DNA of 64,000 nt, from the NCBI GenBank assembly GCA_016187935.1, contig JACPIU010000017.1, forward strand, positions 1-64,000, read 5' to 3'. The translations under genes were made by a program, and so were the position numbers. A model generated the notes under the pieces. It made no database searches. It worked only from the letters and a program-made list of their open reading frames with translations, and had not been told where the DNA came from. This document shows positions 9,000 through 16,528 of this stretch, piece after piece (position 1 is the first letter of the stretch; each line of letters opens with the position of its first letter). Source of the DNA: Bdellovibrio sp. Its GTDB lineage: Bacteria; Bdellovibrionota; Bacteriovoracia; Bacteriovoracales; Bacteriovoracaceae.

Positions 9000-10538
9000 A
9001 TGCAATATCGTTCTTTGAATCTATTGTGCATGCTGACGATGGTAGCATTATTCATGCACCCTGGGAGAGTTCCCGCCCAGGAGGCCAGCTCCTCGGAATT
9101 TCTAAACCTTCTCGATTGGGGAGTGGGAAGACCGATTGAGCAAAAGGCCCTCGGTACTGCCAAAAGTATTGTGATGGATGGAGGTGTGGAATTACCTTCA
9201 TGGATGGAGCCCATGCCGAAGAGCTACATTCGTTGGGAGCGCATTAACACTGATACCTGGTTAAATTTCCAAGATTGGAAACGTGAATCTGCACTTAAGG
9301 ATCAAAATCCACAATGGCGAACAAATCGACAGGATTTGGCCATGCAAGAAAATATCGGACGAGTCCTGCATTGTATCGGTTTTTGCCGTATTTACCGTGG
9401 TGAGGGATTTGGCAATGTAGAATTTCGTTCGCGCTTTCAAGAAGGTGATGAAATTGTCACCATGAAAAACAGCTACATGTGGGTGGTATTATTGGACGGG
9501 ACGATGGTCCGTATTTCTCCTGAAACATCTCTCACAATGAAGGAGATTAATCTTTCTCCCAAAGAAATTTTCTATCATGTCCGTCTCAATGCAGGGCAAA
9601 TAATTTGGCTTTCTCGTAAATTAACTGCCCCATCAATTAAGGCCGATCGAGAGACCGATCCATTATTCTACCCTGTGCCACTTTATGTCGCGAATAAGAC
9701 AATAGACAGGATACCAGTTAAAGAGGGAGAACTTTTTAATTCTTTGATTTCTCCTTCCCCGGCCTTTGCACAAGCTATTCGCTTGCGGGATTTCATGAGT
9801 AAAAATACCTCATATATGAAAAACAAAAAAACCAAAACATTTTTGGTCATGCCGAATGGAACTGTTAAAGGAGAGTCCTTAACCGGTGAATTTATAGTTC
9901 TCTTAGGCGACAAGTCCATGATAAAGATATATCCGGATAGTCTTCATCACGATGAGAACAATGGAGCGGTGGCTGAGATACCTGCCCCCACATTCTTTTA
10001 TCGAGGTCATGAAAATACCACTACAGAAAATTTGGAAAAGGGGAAATGGTATGTCGTTGACCCTAAAGGAAGATCACTTGGTGATTTGCCCGAAGAAGAG
10101 CAAAAAACCATGGGTTTGGGGGAGTTTTTCATCTCGCAAATCCCAACATTGATGTTGGTGCGTGAAATGATGATGCAACAATATACCAAGCCTTTTTTTT
10201 CTTTGCCGCCAACTCTTGACCTTTTTGGAGGATGGCAATATCGAATGTGGAATCGACCGTCGTTGAAAGAAGATGAGCTTAAGAAACGAGAGGATTTTTT
10301 GGTGGAATACACCCGACGCGAAGAAACTACGGGATTATTGGTGGCGAAAAAGTTCCGGGCCAAAATGGAGGCAAAGGGTGAAGTGTTCAATGCTATGTCT
10401 TATGGTCCCAATTTCTACCATCTTGCCATTGATAGTTATATGGCCAATGGTGAATTCTTAGAGCATAATGACCAAGATCGTGAGGAATTGAACTCCACCA
10501 AAAATCCTTTCTGGAAATATGTTAAGAACAAACCCTAA
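9000..10538 (+). CDS. Secreted FecR-like domain protein
   Basis: A 512-aa protein with an N-terminal signal sequence (cleavage near VPAQEA). A FecR-like segment lies at about residues 140-200: RFQEGDEIVT, then LLDGTMVRISPETSLTMKEI and a beta-rich stretch. In classical systems FecR passes a periplasmic signal to an ECF sigma factor. Here there is no cytoplasmic anti-sigma part and no sigma factor gene nearby, so the domain is probably structural or ligand-binding. It overlaps the next gene, maf, by 20 bases. The C-terminal 200 residues are unrecognised. Confidence 0.65.
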   Translation: MQYRSLNLLCMLTMVALFMHPGRVPAQEASSSEFLNLLDWGVGRPIEQKALGTAKSIVMDGGVELPSWMEPMPKSYIRWERINTDTWLNFQDWKRESALKDQNPQWRTNRQDLAMQENIGRVLHCIGFCRIYRGEGFGNVEFRSRFQEGDEIVTMKNSYMWVVLLDGTMVRISPETSLTMKEINLSPKEIFYHVRLNAGQIIWLSRKLTAPSIKADRETDPLFYPVPLYVANKTIDRIPVKEGELFNSLISPSPAFAQAIRLRDFMSKNTSYMKNKKTKTFLVMPNGTVKGESLTGEFIVLLGDKSMIKIYPDSLHHDENNGAVAEIPAPTFFYRGHENTTTENLEKGKWYVVDPKGRSLGDLPEEEQKTMGLGEFFISQIPTLMLVREMMMQQYTKPFFSLPPTLDLFGGWQYRMWNRPSLKEDELKKREDFLVEYTRREETTGLLVAKKFRAKMEAKGEVFNAMSYGPNFYHLAIDSYMANGEFLEHNDQDREELNSTKNPFWKYVKNKP

Positions 10539-11157
10539 ATTTCAACTTGTCTTGGCCAGTCAAAGTCCTCGACGTAAGGAATTACTCTCTTATCTCGGTA
10601 TTAATTTTGAGGTCATCGTCAGCAACATTAATGAAGATCGTGCGATATCAGCACCGATCCAAGATGTGCAAGATTTGGCCAAGGAGAAGGGCGAAGCGGT
10701 CTTGAATATTCTGCGGGTAAGCAAGAAGTTTGAGAATCCTCTGGTCATTGCCGCTGATACCATTGTTGTCCTGGGAAAAAAAGTTTATGGCAAACCAACA
10801 TCGCGCCAAGATGCCGGAAGAATGTTGCTAGAACTTTCCAATCGAAGCCATATTGTCTACACCGCCGTGAGTATTCAAAGCTTTGATGAATCTATTGTTT
10901 TTTGCCAGCAATCAGAAGTTGAGTTTGGGGCAATTACACCAGACCTATTGGAAATGTATTTAGATACAGGCGAGTCAATGGATAAGGCCGGTGCCTACGG
11001 TATTCAGGGCGCAGGTCTAGTTTTCATAAAAGCAGTACGCGGTAGTTATTCAAATGTTGTTGGTTTCCCTCTCGATTGTTTTATTGTCGAACTCAAAAAG
11101 TTTCTTCATGTAGGTAGTACAAATGAAAAAACCTGGCGGCGTGATTTATTCGCCTGA
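10519..11157 (+). CDS. maf: Maf family nucleoside-triphosphate pyrophosphatase
   Basis: A 212-aa house-cleaning enzyme that hydrolyses non-canonical or modified nucleoside triphosphates to the monophosphate. Family motifs are clear: ASQSPRRKELL at the N-terminus, the central AADTIVVLG with the catalytic-type aspartate (about residue 79), then YGKP, and a GAYGIQG motif near residue 157. Which Maf subgroup (dTTP/UTP or m7GTP preference) it belongs to cannot be decided by eye. It is co-transcribed with the FecR-like gene upstream (20-base overlap) and the YggU gene downstream (35-base overlap). Confidence 0.93.
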   Translation: MLRTNPKFQLVLASQSPRRKELLSYLGINFEVIVSNINEDRAISAPIQDVQDLAKEKGEAVLNILRVSKKFENPLVIAADTIVVLGKKVYGKPTSRQDAGRMLLELSNRSHIVYTAVSIQSFDESIVFCQQSEVEFGAITPDLLEMYLDTGESMDKAGAYGIQGAGLVFIKAVRGSYSNVVGFPLDCFIVELKKFLHVGSTNEKTWRRDLFA

Positions 11158-11524
11158 TCATCCTCTGTCTCAAATCTGCAAAATAATGAAAGCCGTTTTG
11201 CGTGAAGGTAAAGGTGAATATGATATTTTTTTAGAAATTGAAATTCGTGCCAAACCTGGTGCCAAACGTGAGGAAATTGTATTGAAGGAAGGAGTGCTTT
11301 ATTTGGCCACTCGTGCTCGTGCTGTTGAAGGAGAGGCCAACGAGGCATTAACGAAAATTCTCGCTGAAGCTTTGGAAATTGCGCCCACCCATTGTGCGCT
11401 TATACGTGGTGAAAAATCCAAGTATAAGACTTTTTGTATAGGGTTAACCGAGAAGACCCGGCATGACCCCGGAAAAGTTGCACAATTACTCTTGAATTTA
11501 TGTCTTACAAATCCACAGAAGTAA
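11123..11524 (+). CDS. YggU/DUF167 family protein
   Basis: A 133-aa protein. The core (residues about 38-120) has the DUF167 pattern: RAKPGAKREEI, then ARAVEGEANEAL and LIRGEKSKYKTFCI. Family members are small cytoplasmic proteins of uncertain role, often encoded near RNA- or cell-division-related genes. The N-terminal 35 residues are an extension compared with typical members and lie over the end of maf; a later start is possible, although no better internal ATG with a ribosome-binding site is obvious. Confidence 0.85.
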   Translation: MKKPGGVIYSPDHPLSQICKIMKAVLREGKGEYDIFLEIEIRAKPGAKREEIVLKEGVLYLATRARAVEGEANEALTKILAEALEIAPTHCALIRGEKSKYKTFCIGLTEKTRHDPGKVAQLLLNLCLTNPQK

Positions 11525-11543
11525 TCTTTGATTGTAAAATAAG

Positions 11544-11570
11544 ATGAGACTCGTTAAAGTGGTATCTCAT
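11544..11570 (+). promoter_or_regulatory. Possible hairpin over a start codon
   Basis: ATGAGA (11544-11549) can pair with TCTCAT (11565-11570), which includes the first two bases of the initiator ATG of the next gene at 11569. No Shine-Dalgarno sequence precedes that ATG. The stem is only 6 bp, so it may be chance. Confidence 0.2.
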
Positions 11571-12072
11571 GCGTACCAAGTTCATTGGATTATTTATTTC
11601 CTGCTTTTTTTGCATCTACGGACAGGGTGTTGTTGCCCAGGTCCCAAGTGTATCTCAGGGAGAAAGCACGTTTGAATATACCAAAAGAATGTATCGGGAG
11701 GTTGAAGCGCTTAAAAATATTGCGCCAGAGGTTTTTGCGCGGGAAATTGATCATTTTCGTGAGCAAATGGAGCGTTATATTTTTCATAAGAAACGAGTTT
11801 GCAATGGTGAGTTTTCAACTTTTGCTTTAGCTCCCAATGAGGCCATCATCAATACGGTTGATTCAGGCCCGCATATGCAACGCAAATTAAATCCTGAAGA
11901 GAAGAAATTATGTTTTAAAGAGTTGAAGGCGTTTGAAGTTACCTATATAAATAATCTTTTCACCTCGAGACGACGCTATTTAGATTATTTACATGAACTT
12001 CGCACTAAAGAACTTGACCAGGCCCGCGAAGAGGCCTTGAATTCCATCAAGCGATCATTTGCCTGGCCCTAA
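11569..12072 (+). CDS. Small secreted helical protein of unknown function
   Basis: A 167-aa protein with a short signal peptide (hydrophobic residues about 6-20, cleavage near GVVAQ). The mature part is highly charged and probably helical, with two cysteines that could form a disulfide. No domain is recognised. The start lacks a clear ribosome-binding site and may sit in a small hairpin. The gene converges on the minus-strand small gene that ends at 12079. Confidence 0.55.
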   Translation: MRTKFIGLFISCFFCIYGQGVVAQVPSVSQGESTFEYTKRMYREVEALKNIAPEVFAREIDHFREQMERYIFHKKRVCNGEFSTFALAPNEAIINTVDSGPHMQRKLNPEEKKLCFKELKAFEVTYINNLFTSRRRYLDYLHELRTKELDQAREEALNSIKRSFAWP

Positions 12073-12078
12073 ATACCA

Positions 12079-12315
12079 TTACACCAATTCAGACTTGCAT
12101 CCACCGACTTTTGGACGACAAGACTTTCTTACCAGGGACTTTGCCGGACGCAAGGAGTCGGGAGTAGACAAACTGCGTCCCATTATCGGGATTGTACGCA
12201 GATTGAAATCCTCGGTACTCAAAATTGGTCCGGATGCTGTTTCAGCACACGCATCATGATTCGTGAGAATTGATTGCTCCTGAAATTCTTTGGGAACTTT
12301 CTGTTTTAGATTCAT
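12079..12315 (-). CDS. Orphan 78-aa protein behind a structured leader
   Basis: The reading frame encodes a 78-aa basic, Ser/Pro-rich protein with three cysteines, no signal peptide and no membrane segment. Support for coding is a GGAG ribosome-binding site 7 nt before the ATG, and a strong promoter candidate (12562-12590) that yields a transcript across it. I do not recognise the family. A caution is that the frame contains a perfect 7-bp inverted repeat (GGACGCA at 12146-12152 and TGCGTCC at 12174-12180). Part or all of this region could therefore be a structured RNA instead of, or as well as, a gene. Confidence 0.5.
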   Translation of the reverse strand: MNLKQKVPKEFQEQSILTNHDACAETASGPILSTEDFNLRTIPIMGRSLSTPDSLRPAKSLVRKSCRPKVGGCKSELV

Positions 12316-12555
12316 GGCCCATCTCCAGTTTTAAAGTTTTGACACTTCATCTTGCTTGCGAAGTGCCTTCATAACCCTTTAACAACCAGATGGTAGGCCA
12401 CCATAACTTAGGTGGGCTTGGTCTTGTAAGTCACTTCACATGCTTAAGTTGTCTGACTTCAATACCTGCCTCCTATTTAAAAACCGACCCTCGTAACACC
12501 TTATCGGTACAACCCTCGGGTCTATTAATGGTTTGACCGGACTCATGTCCAGCGT
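12316..12555 (-). ncRNA. Candidate structured 5' leader RNA (about 240 nt)
   Basis: Read on the minus strand, the predicted transcript starts near 12555 and can form a series of hairpins. These are 12537-12552 (6-bp stem, 4-nt loop, right at the 5' end), 12486-12522 (GACCC/GGGTC with an inner ACC/GGT), 12428-12459 (AAGTCA/TGACTT), 12385-12422 (an 8-position stem with one mismatch inside an outer ACCA/TGGT), and 12341-12367 (8-bp stem with one G-U). The last ends 25 nt before the start codon of the 78-aa frame. I do not recognise a known riboswitch, tmRNA, RNase P or 6S signature. This is the main non-coding gap of the window. Confidence 0.5.
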
Positions 12556-12561
12556 AATTTC

Positions 12562-12590
12562 ATTTTAGCATAGAAGCTTATTTTTCCCAA
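12562..12590 (-). promoter_or_regulatory. Sigma-70-type promoter for the structured leader
   Basis: On the minus strand, TTGGGA (12585-12590) is followed by exactly 17 nt and TAAAAT (12562-12567). Matches to consensus are 4/6 and 5/6 with ideal spacing. It predicts a start near 12555, just before the first hairpin of the leader. Confidence 0.6.
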
Positions 12591-12742
12591 CGGGGGGCGA
12601 AAATATGGCCCCATGGTAGGGATTCTGTCATCATTTTCAAGCTCTTAAGTTGCCAGTGTTGTTGTAAATACTCAAAAGGTGAGGCAAGCTATTATGGATA
12701 ACTCTAAATCAATTTTAAAGATATTTTATTTAGGGGCTTTCT

Positions 12743-13708
12743 ATGTCAAAGTTTATCCTCACCCTCTTGGTGTTGATCAGTTCGTCTTGCGGCCTAGTCC
12801 AGAAGGTCGCCATAAACACCACCGCGGATATGTTATTTGACGCCACTAAGGAAATTGAGACCGAAGGTAATTGGGAGATTTTTAAGGATGGAATACCAGG
12901 CAATTTAAAAATGATGGAGGGGATGGCCTTTATTCAACCTAAAAACAAAAAGCTCCTTGTGGGTCTGGTTAAAGGTTATACAGGCTATGCTTTTGCCATT
13001 ACCGAAACTCTCTACATTCCAGATCAGCTCAAAGATCGTGATTCCAATTTGCGGATTCAACTTATCGCCAACTATACCAAGGCCTTGGATTTTGGCCTGA
13101 GATTTATGGAAGTGAAAGGGGTCAGTTTTGAAGATTTAAAGCAGAAAATAAATGAAGATCAGGGAATCGTAAAATTACTCGATGAAAATTTTGGAGATTC
13201 TACATTAGATTTAGAAGGAGTCCTTTACACCGCTCAAAGCTTGGGTTCACTTATCTTCTTGCAAAAAGATAAGATGAAAATGGTCTCTCTGCTTCCAATT
13301 GTGAAAGGCATGTTTGATTGGATTGCTTTGAAGCGCCCGGATATCAATTATGGCACTTGTGACATTTTCTTTGCCGCTTACGAGGCGGGGCGACCTAAAA
13401 TGTTGGGTGGAAATCCTGCCAAAGGCCAGGCACTCTTCAAGAGCTTAATTAATAAGTATCCTAATAATTGGTTGGCACGCATTGCTTATTTACGGTTCTA
13501 CGTGATCCCTCTGGCGGATGAGGATGAGTTTAAAAAGGAAATGACCTTTTTGAAAAATATGCGTGAGAAATTTTTGGCCCATATTCCTTGGCGTCCCAAA
13601 GATGAACCTGAGCAACCGGAATTTCAGGATAAGGGACTTTTGCTTTATCAAACTATTGCTATAAAACAATTTGAAATGATTCAAAGTGTAGAAAAAGATT
13701 TACTGTAA
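12743..13708 (+). CDS. tatT: TRAP transporter T-component lipoprotein (TatT family)
   Basis: A 321-aa protein with a lipoprotein signal and a lipobox ending at Cys16 (LISSSC). The opening region (NTTADMLFDATKEIETEGNWE), the FIQPKNKKLL segment and the repeated helical pattern fit the TatT family. The family's founding member is the Treponema lipoprotein whose trimer, built of TPR-like helices, docks onto the TRAP solute-binding protein. The position directly before dctP, dctQ and dctM agrees. An AGGGG ribosome-binding site precedes the ATG. It is likely membrane-anchored and facing the periplasm, delivering ligand to the P subunit. Confidence 0.85.
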   Translation: MSKFILTLLVLISSSCGLVQKVAINTTADMLFDATKEIETEGNWEIFKDGIPGNLKMMEGMAFIQPKNKKLLVGLVKGYTGYAFAITETLYIPDQLKDRDSNLRIQLIANYTKALDFGLRFMEVKGVSFEDLKQKINEDQGIVKLLDENFGDSTLDLEGVLYTAQSLGSLIFLQKDKMKMVSLLPIVKGMFDWIALKRPDINYGTCDIFFAAYEAGRPKMLGGNPAKGQALFKSLINKYPNNWLARIAYLRFYVIPLADEDEFKKEMTFLKNMREKFLAHIPWRPKDEPEQPEFQDKGLLLYQTIAIKQFEMIQSVEKDLL

Positions 13709-13719
13709 AGGTGTGATGT

Positions 13720-14691
13720 ATGAAATTTTGTTTTTTTGCTATCGCGATGTTGATCTCCTTTCAGCTCAATGCTCAAACTTTTAAAATTGGGGTGCTGGCA
13801 CCGGAGGGAACTGGTTGGGCCAAGAATTTAAAAAATATGGCTTCTGAAATTGAAAAAAGCACTGATGGAAAAGTGAAGTTTAAGATCTATTTCGGTGGGG
13901 CACAAGGAGATGAACCTGATGTTTTAAGAAAAGTCCGGATCGGACAACTGCACGGTGGGATTTTTACCGGCAAAACTCTGGGTGATATCAATGGCGATGT
14001 GCGGGTGATGGAATTGCCTTTTACTTTCTATGAAAATCGAGAATTGGCGCTGGCCACGTTAAAAAGGATGGCCCCCTTTTTAAATACCGGTTTTAGTAAG
14101 AACAAGTTTGAAAATTTAGGTTTTTTTGAACTTGGTTTAATTTACTTCGTATCGAAACAGAAGACAGAAAGTATTGATGCTCTGAAAGGGCTTAAAATTT
14201 GGACATGGGAAGGTGATCCATTAGTGATGGCCATGATTCAAGAAATGAATTTAGTTTCTGTGCCTTTGTCGCTTCCCGATGTATTATCATCTTTATCGAC
14301 GGGTATTATTGAAGCCGCCTATGCCCCTCCTCTGGCGGTTATTGCACTCCAATGGAATACCAAAATTAAATATTTGGTGGATTTTCCTCTCGCTTATAGC
14401 ACGGGTGCTTTTTTGATTGGGAAGGATGCCTGGGCCAAGATACCCGCTGATTTGCAGGGCAAAGTACGGGAAACTGCTGCCAAATTTATTGATTTGGTTA
14501 ATGAGCAGAATGCTAAAGACAATGTTGAGGCCCTCTCTGCTATCAAATCAATGGGGGTTGAATTCCTGAAGTTCAGTGATAAGGATGTAAAGACCGCCAA
14601 AGGATTACGCGCGAAAATCATAGAACGCTTAAAAGGGAAGCTCTTTTCTGCTGAAGCACTAAAAAAATTGGATACAGAGATGAAACTGTAA
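13720..14691 (+). CDS. dctP: TRAP transporter solute-binding protein (DctP/TatP type)
   Basis: A 323-aa periplasmic binding protein with a clear signal peptide (cleavage after LNAQ). DctP-family features include the opening FKIGVLAPEGTGWAKNL, the GGAQGDEPDVLRKVRIGQLHGG segment that shapes the ligand site, and the W-containing strand LKGLKIWTWEGDP before the domain hinge. The usual arginine that clamps a carboxylate ligand is not obvious at its customary place, consistent with the TatT-associated subgroup, whose ligands are thought to be hydrophobic (family knowledge). It follows tatT by 11 nt in the same operon. Confidence 0.9.
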   Translation: MKFCFFAIAMLISFQLNAQTFKIGVLAPEGTGWAKNLKNMASEIEKSTDGKVKFKIYFGGAQGDEPDVLRKVRIGQLHGGIFTGKTLGDINGDVRVMELPFTFYENRELALATLKRMAPFLNTGFSKNKFENLGFFELGLIYFVSKQKTESIDALKGLKIWTWEGDPLVMAMIQEMNLVSVPLSLPDVLSSLSTGIIEAAYAPPLAVIALQWNTKIKYLVDFPLAYSTGAFLIGKDAWAKIPADLQGKVRETAAKFIDLVNEQNAKDNVEALSAIKSMGVEFLKFSDKDVKTAKGLRAKIIERLKGKLFSAEALKKLDTEMKL

Positions 14692-14702
14692 GGGTAAAAG
14701 TT

Positions 14703-15269
14703 ATGTTCAGAGTACTTAAGGCAATTGACATGGGGATTGATAGGTTGTCGCACTATTTATTAGTGATATGCATCTTCCTCATGCTTTTTTTTAGCGTATT
14801 GACCATTCTTCTGCGATGGTTTGGCCAATCGCTGGAATTTGTGGAGCCTTTTGTCCGGCATCTGGTTTTTCTGAGTACTTTTTTAGGAGGGGTGCTCGCC
14901 ACAGGAAGAGGGACTCATATCGGTATTGATGTTCTCGGAAAAATATTGGAAAGCATGCACAAAGAATTTCTTTGTGATCAGTTAAAGAGAGTTATTTCTT
15001 TGGCCTCTTTGGGAACATTATGTTGGTTGGTGGTTGCTTCAATTCATTTTGTGAAAATGGAAATGGAATTTGGTCGTGAATCTTTTTTTGGTCTTTCCAC
15101 CGGCATGTTGGTTTTAATCATCCCCTTCGGTTTTAGTCTAATTGCCTATCGGTTTTTTTATCTATTTGTGGCCAGTTTTGGTCCTGACGCCGCCGTTATT
15201 TTGGATGCAGGCGCGACTCCAGGCATTCCTTCCTCTCGTGAGCATGAAGGAAAAGGAGGGCAATCATGA
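14703..15269 (+). CDS. dctQ: TRAP transporter small membrane subunit (DctQ)
   Basis: A 188-aa membrane protein with four predicted transmembrane helices (about residues 17-37, 55-75, 95-115 and 128-150), as in DctQ. The family pattern FVEPFVRHLVFLSTFLGG followed by a Thr-His-Ile-Gly-Ile-Asp motif is visible. It is the partner of the large DctM subunit in the inner membrane. The last codons overlap the dctM start by 4 bases (ATGA), so translation is coupled. The C-terminal tail of about 25 residues is Gly/Glu-rich. Confidence 0.9.
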   Translation: MFRVLKAIDMGIDRLSHYLLVICIFLMLFFSVLTILLRWFGQSLEFVEPFVRHLVFLSTFLGGVLATGRGTHIGIDVLGKILESMHKEFLCDQLKRVISLASLGTLCWLVVASIHFVKMEMEFGRESFFGLSTGMLVLIIPFGFSLIAYRFFYLFVASFGPDAAVILDAGATPGIPSSREHEGKGGQS

Positions 15270-16528
15270 TTGCGTCCCTTTCTGTTGTAGGTATTTTGTT
15301 TTTGGCCATCATAGGTACACCGCTTTTTGTTGTCATGGGATTGGCGGCCATGGTGGCCTTCACTTTCGCCCAGATTGATGTTTCGGCCGTTATTGTTGAA
15401 TTGTACCGAATCGCTTCCGCCCCAACCTTGCTCACTATTCCTCTTTTTACTTTTGCCGGCTATGTCATGGCAGAATCGAAGGCACCAATTCGCCTTCTTC
15501 GTTTGGCCAATGCCTTGATTGGATGGATGCCTGGCGGTGTGGCCATTGTTTCTCTGGTGGTATGCGCTTTTTTTACCGCCTTTACTGGAGCTTCGGGCGT
15601 AACCATTATCGCGCTCGGCGGACTTCTCTATCCCATTTTAACCAAGGAAGGATATTCAGAAAAATTTACCCTTGGCTTGATTACCACTTCCGGTTCTCTC
15701 GGATTACTCTTTCCTCCCAGCCTTCCCATCATTTTGTATGGTCTCGTTGCCAAAGTTGATATTGATAAACTATTCAAGGCCGGAATTCTTCCAGGTGTTC
15801 TCATTATTATTATTCTCTCTGCTTGGTCGATTAAGAATGGTCGCTTTGATGGTTCTCATAAGAAATTTGAATTAAAAGAAGCAGTAGCGGCTTTGCGCTC
15901 GTGCATTTGGGAAGCCTTGCTCCCGGTTTTTGTCCTGGTAGGCATTTATGGTGGTTTTACTACCCCCTCAGAAGCTGCTGCTATTACCGCTTTTTATATC
16001 TTAATCGTGGAATGTTTTGTTTACAAAGACGTGCACATCATTAAAGACATTCCACGCGTCGTGATGGATTCCATGTCTTTAGTTGGGGCCATTCTTCTTA
16101 TCTTGTGTTGCGCTTTGGGCCTGACTAATTACTTGGTCGATGAAGAAGTTCCCATGATCATCATGGATTGGATGAGGAAATTCCTGACAGATAAATATTC
16201 TTTTTTACTCTTTCTCAATGTCTTTTTGTTAATCGTCGGTTGTATGATGGACATCTTTAGCGCCATTATTGTGGTTGTGCCGCTGATTATTCCAATTGCC
16301 AATGAGTTTGGGATTAGTCCTATTCATTTGGCGATTATCTTTTTAACCAATTTGGAAATTGGTTATCTCACTCCTCCAGTAGGTATAAATTTGTTTATTT
16401 CATGTTATCGTTTTAAGCGACCGGTAACGGAATTGTATCGGGTTTCTATTCCTTATTTGTGTTTATTATTATTTGCACTGGCCATAATTACCTATGTACC
16501 GACACTTAGTTTGGTTTGGTTTGAATAA
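15266..16528 (+). CDS. dctM: TRAP transporter large membrane subunit (DctM)
   Basis: A 420-aa polytopic protein with about 11-12 membrane helices, the ion-coupled translocation channel of the TRAP system. DctM hallmarks are seen: an N-terminal LAIIGTPLFVVMGLAAM, the motif GASGVTIIALGGLLYP near residue 110, the SGSLGLLFPPSLPIILYG segment, TPSEAAAITAFY near 235, and the C-terminal TPPVGINLF. The length is normal. It overlaps dctQ, and its end overlaps the start of the next gene. Confidence 0.95.
   Translation: MIASLSVVGILFLAIIGTPLFVVMGLAAMVAFTFAQIDVSAVIVELYRIASAPTLLTIPLFTFAGYVMAESKAPIRLLRLANALIGWMPGGVAIVSLVVCAFFTAFTGASGVTIIALGGLLYPILTKEGYSEKFTLGLITTSGSLGLLFPPSLPIILYGLVAKVDIDKLFKAGILPGVLIIIILSAWSIKNGRFDGSHKKFELKEAVAALRSCIWEALLPVFVLVGIYGGFTTPSEAAAITAFYILIVECFVYKDVHIIKDIPRVVMDSMSLVGAILLILCCALGLTNYLVDEEVPMIIMDWMRKFLTDKYSFLLFLNVFLLIVGCMMDIFSAIIVVVPLIIPIANEFGISPIHLAIIFLTNLEIGYLTPPVGINLFISCYRFKRPVTELYRVSIPYLCLLLFALAIITYVPTLSLVWFE

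Noticed and set aside
8831-9214. Minus-strand frame of about 127 aa opposite the FecR-like gene start
   Set aside because: It lies opposite the start of a well-supported gene and has no recognisable protein character; the free part is the promoter region between ileS and that gene.
12316-12742. tmRNA, RNase P RNA or 6S RNA in the long gap
   Set aside because: None of the conserved core sequences of these RNAs could be found on either strand.
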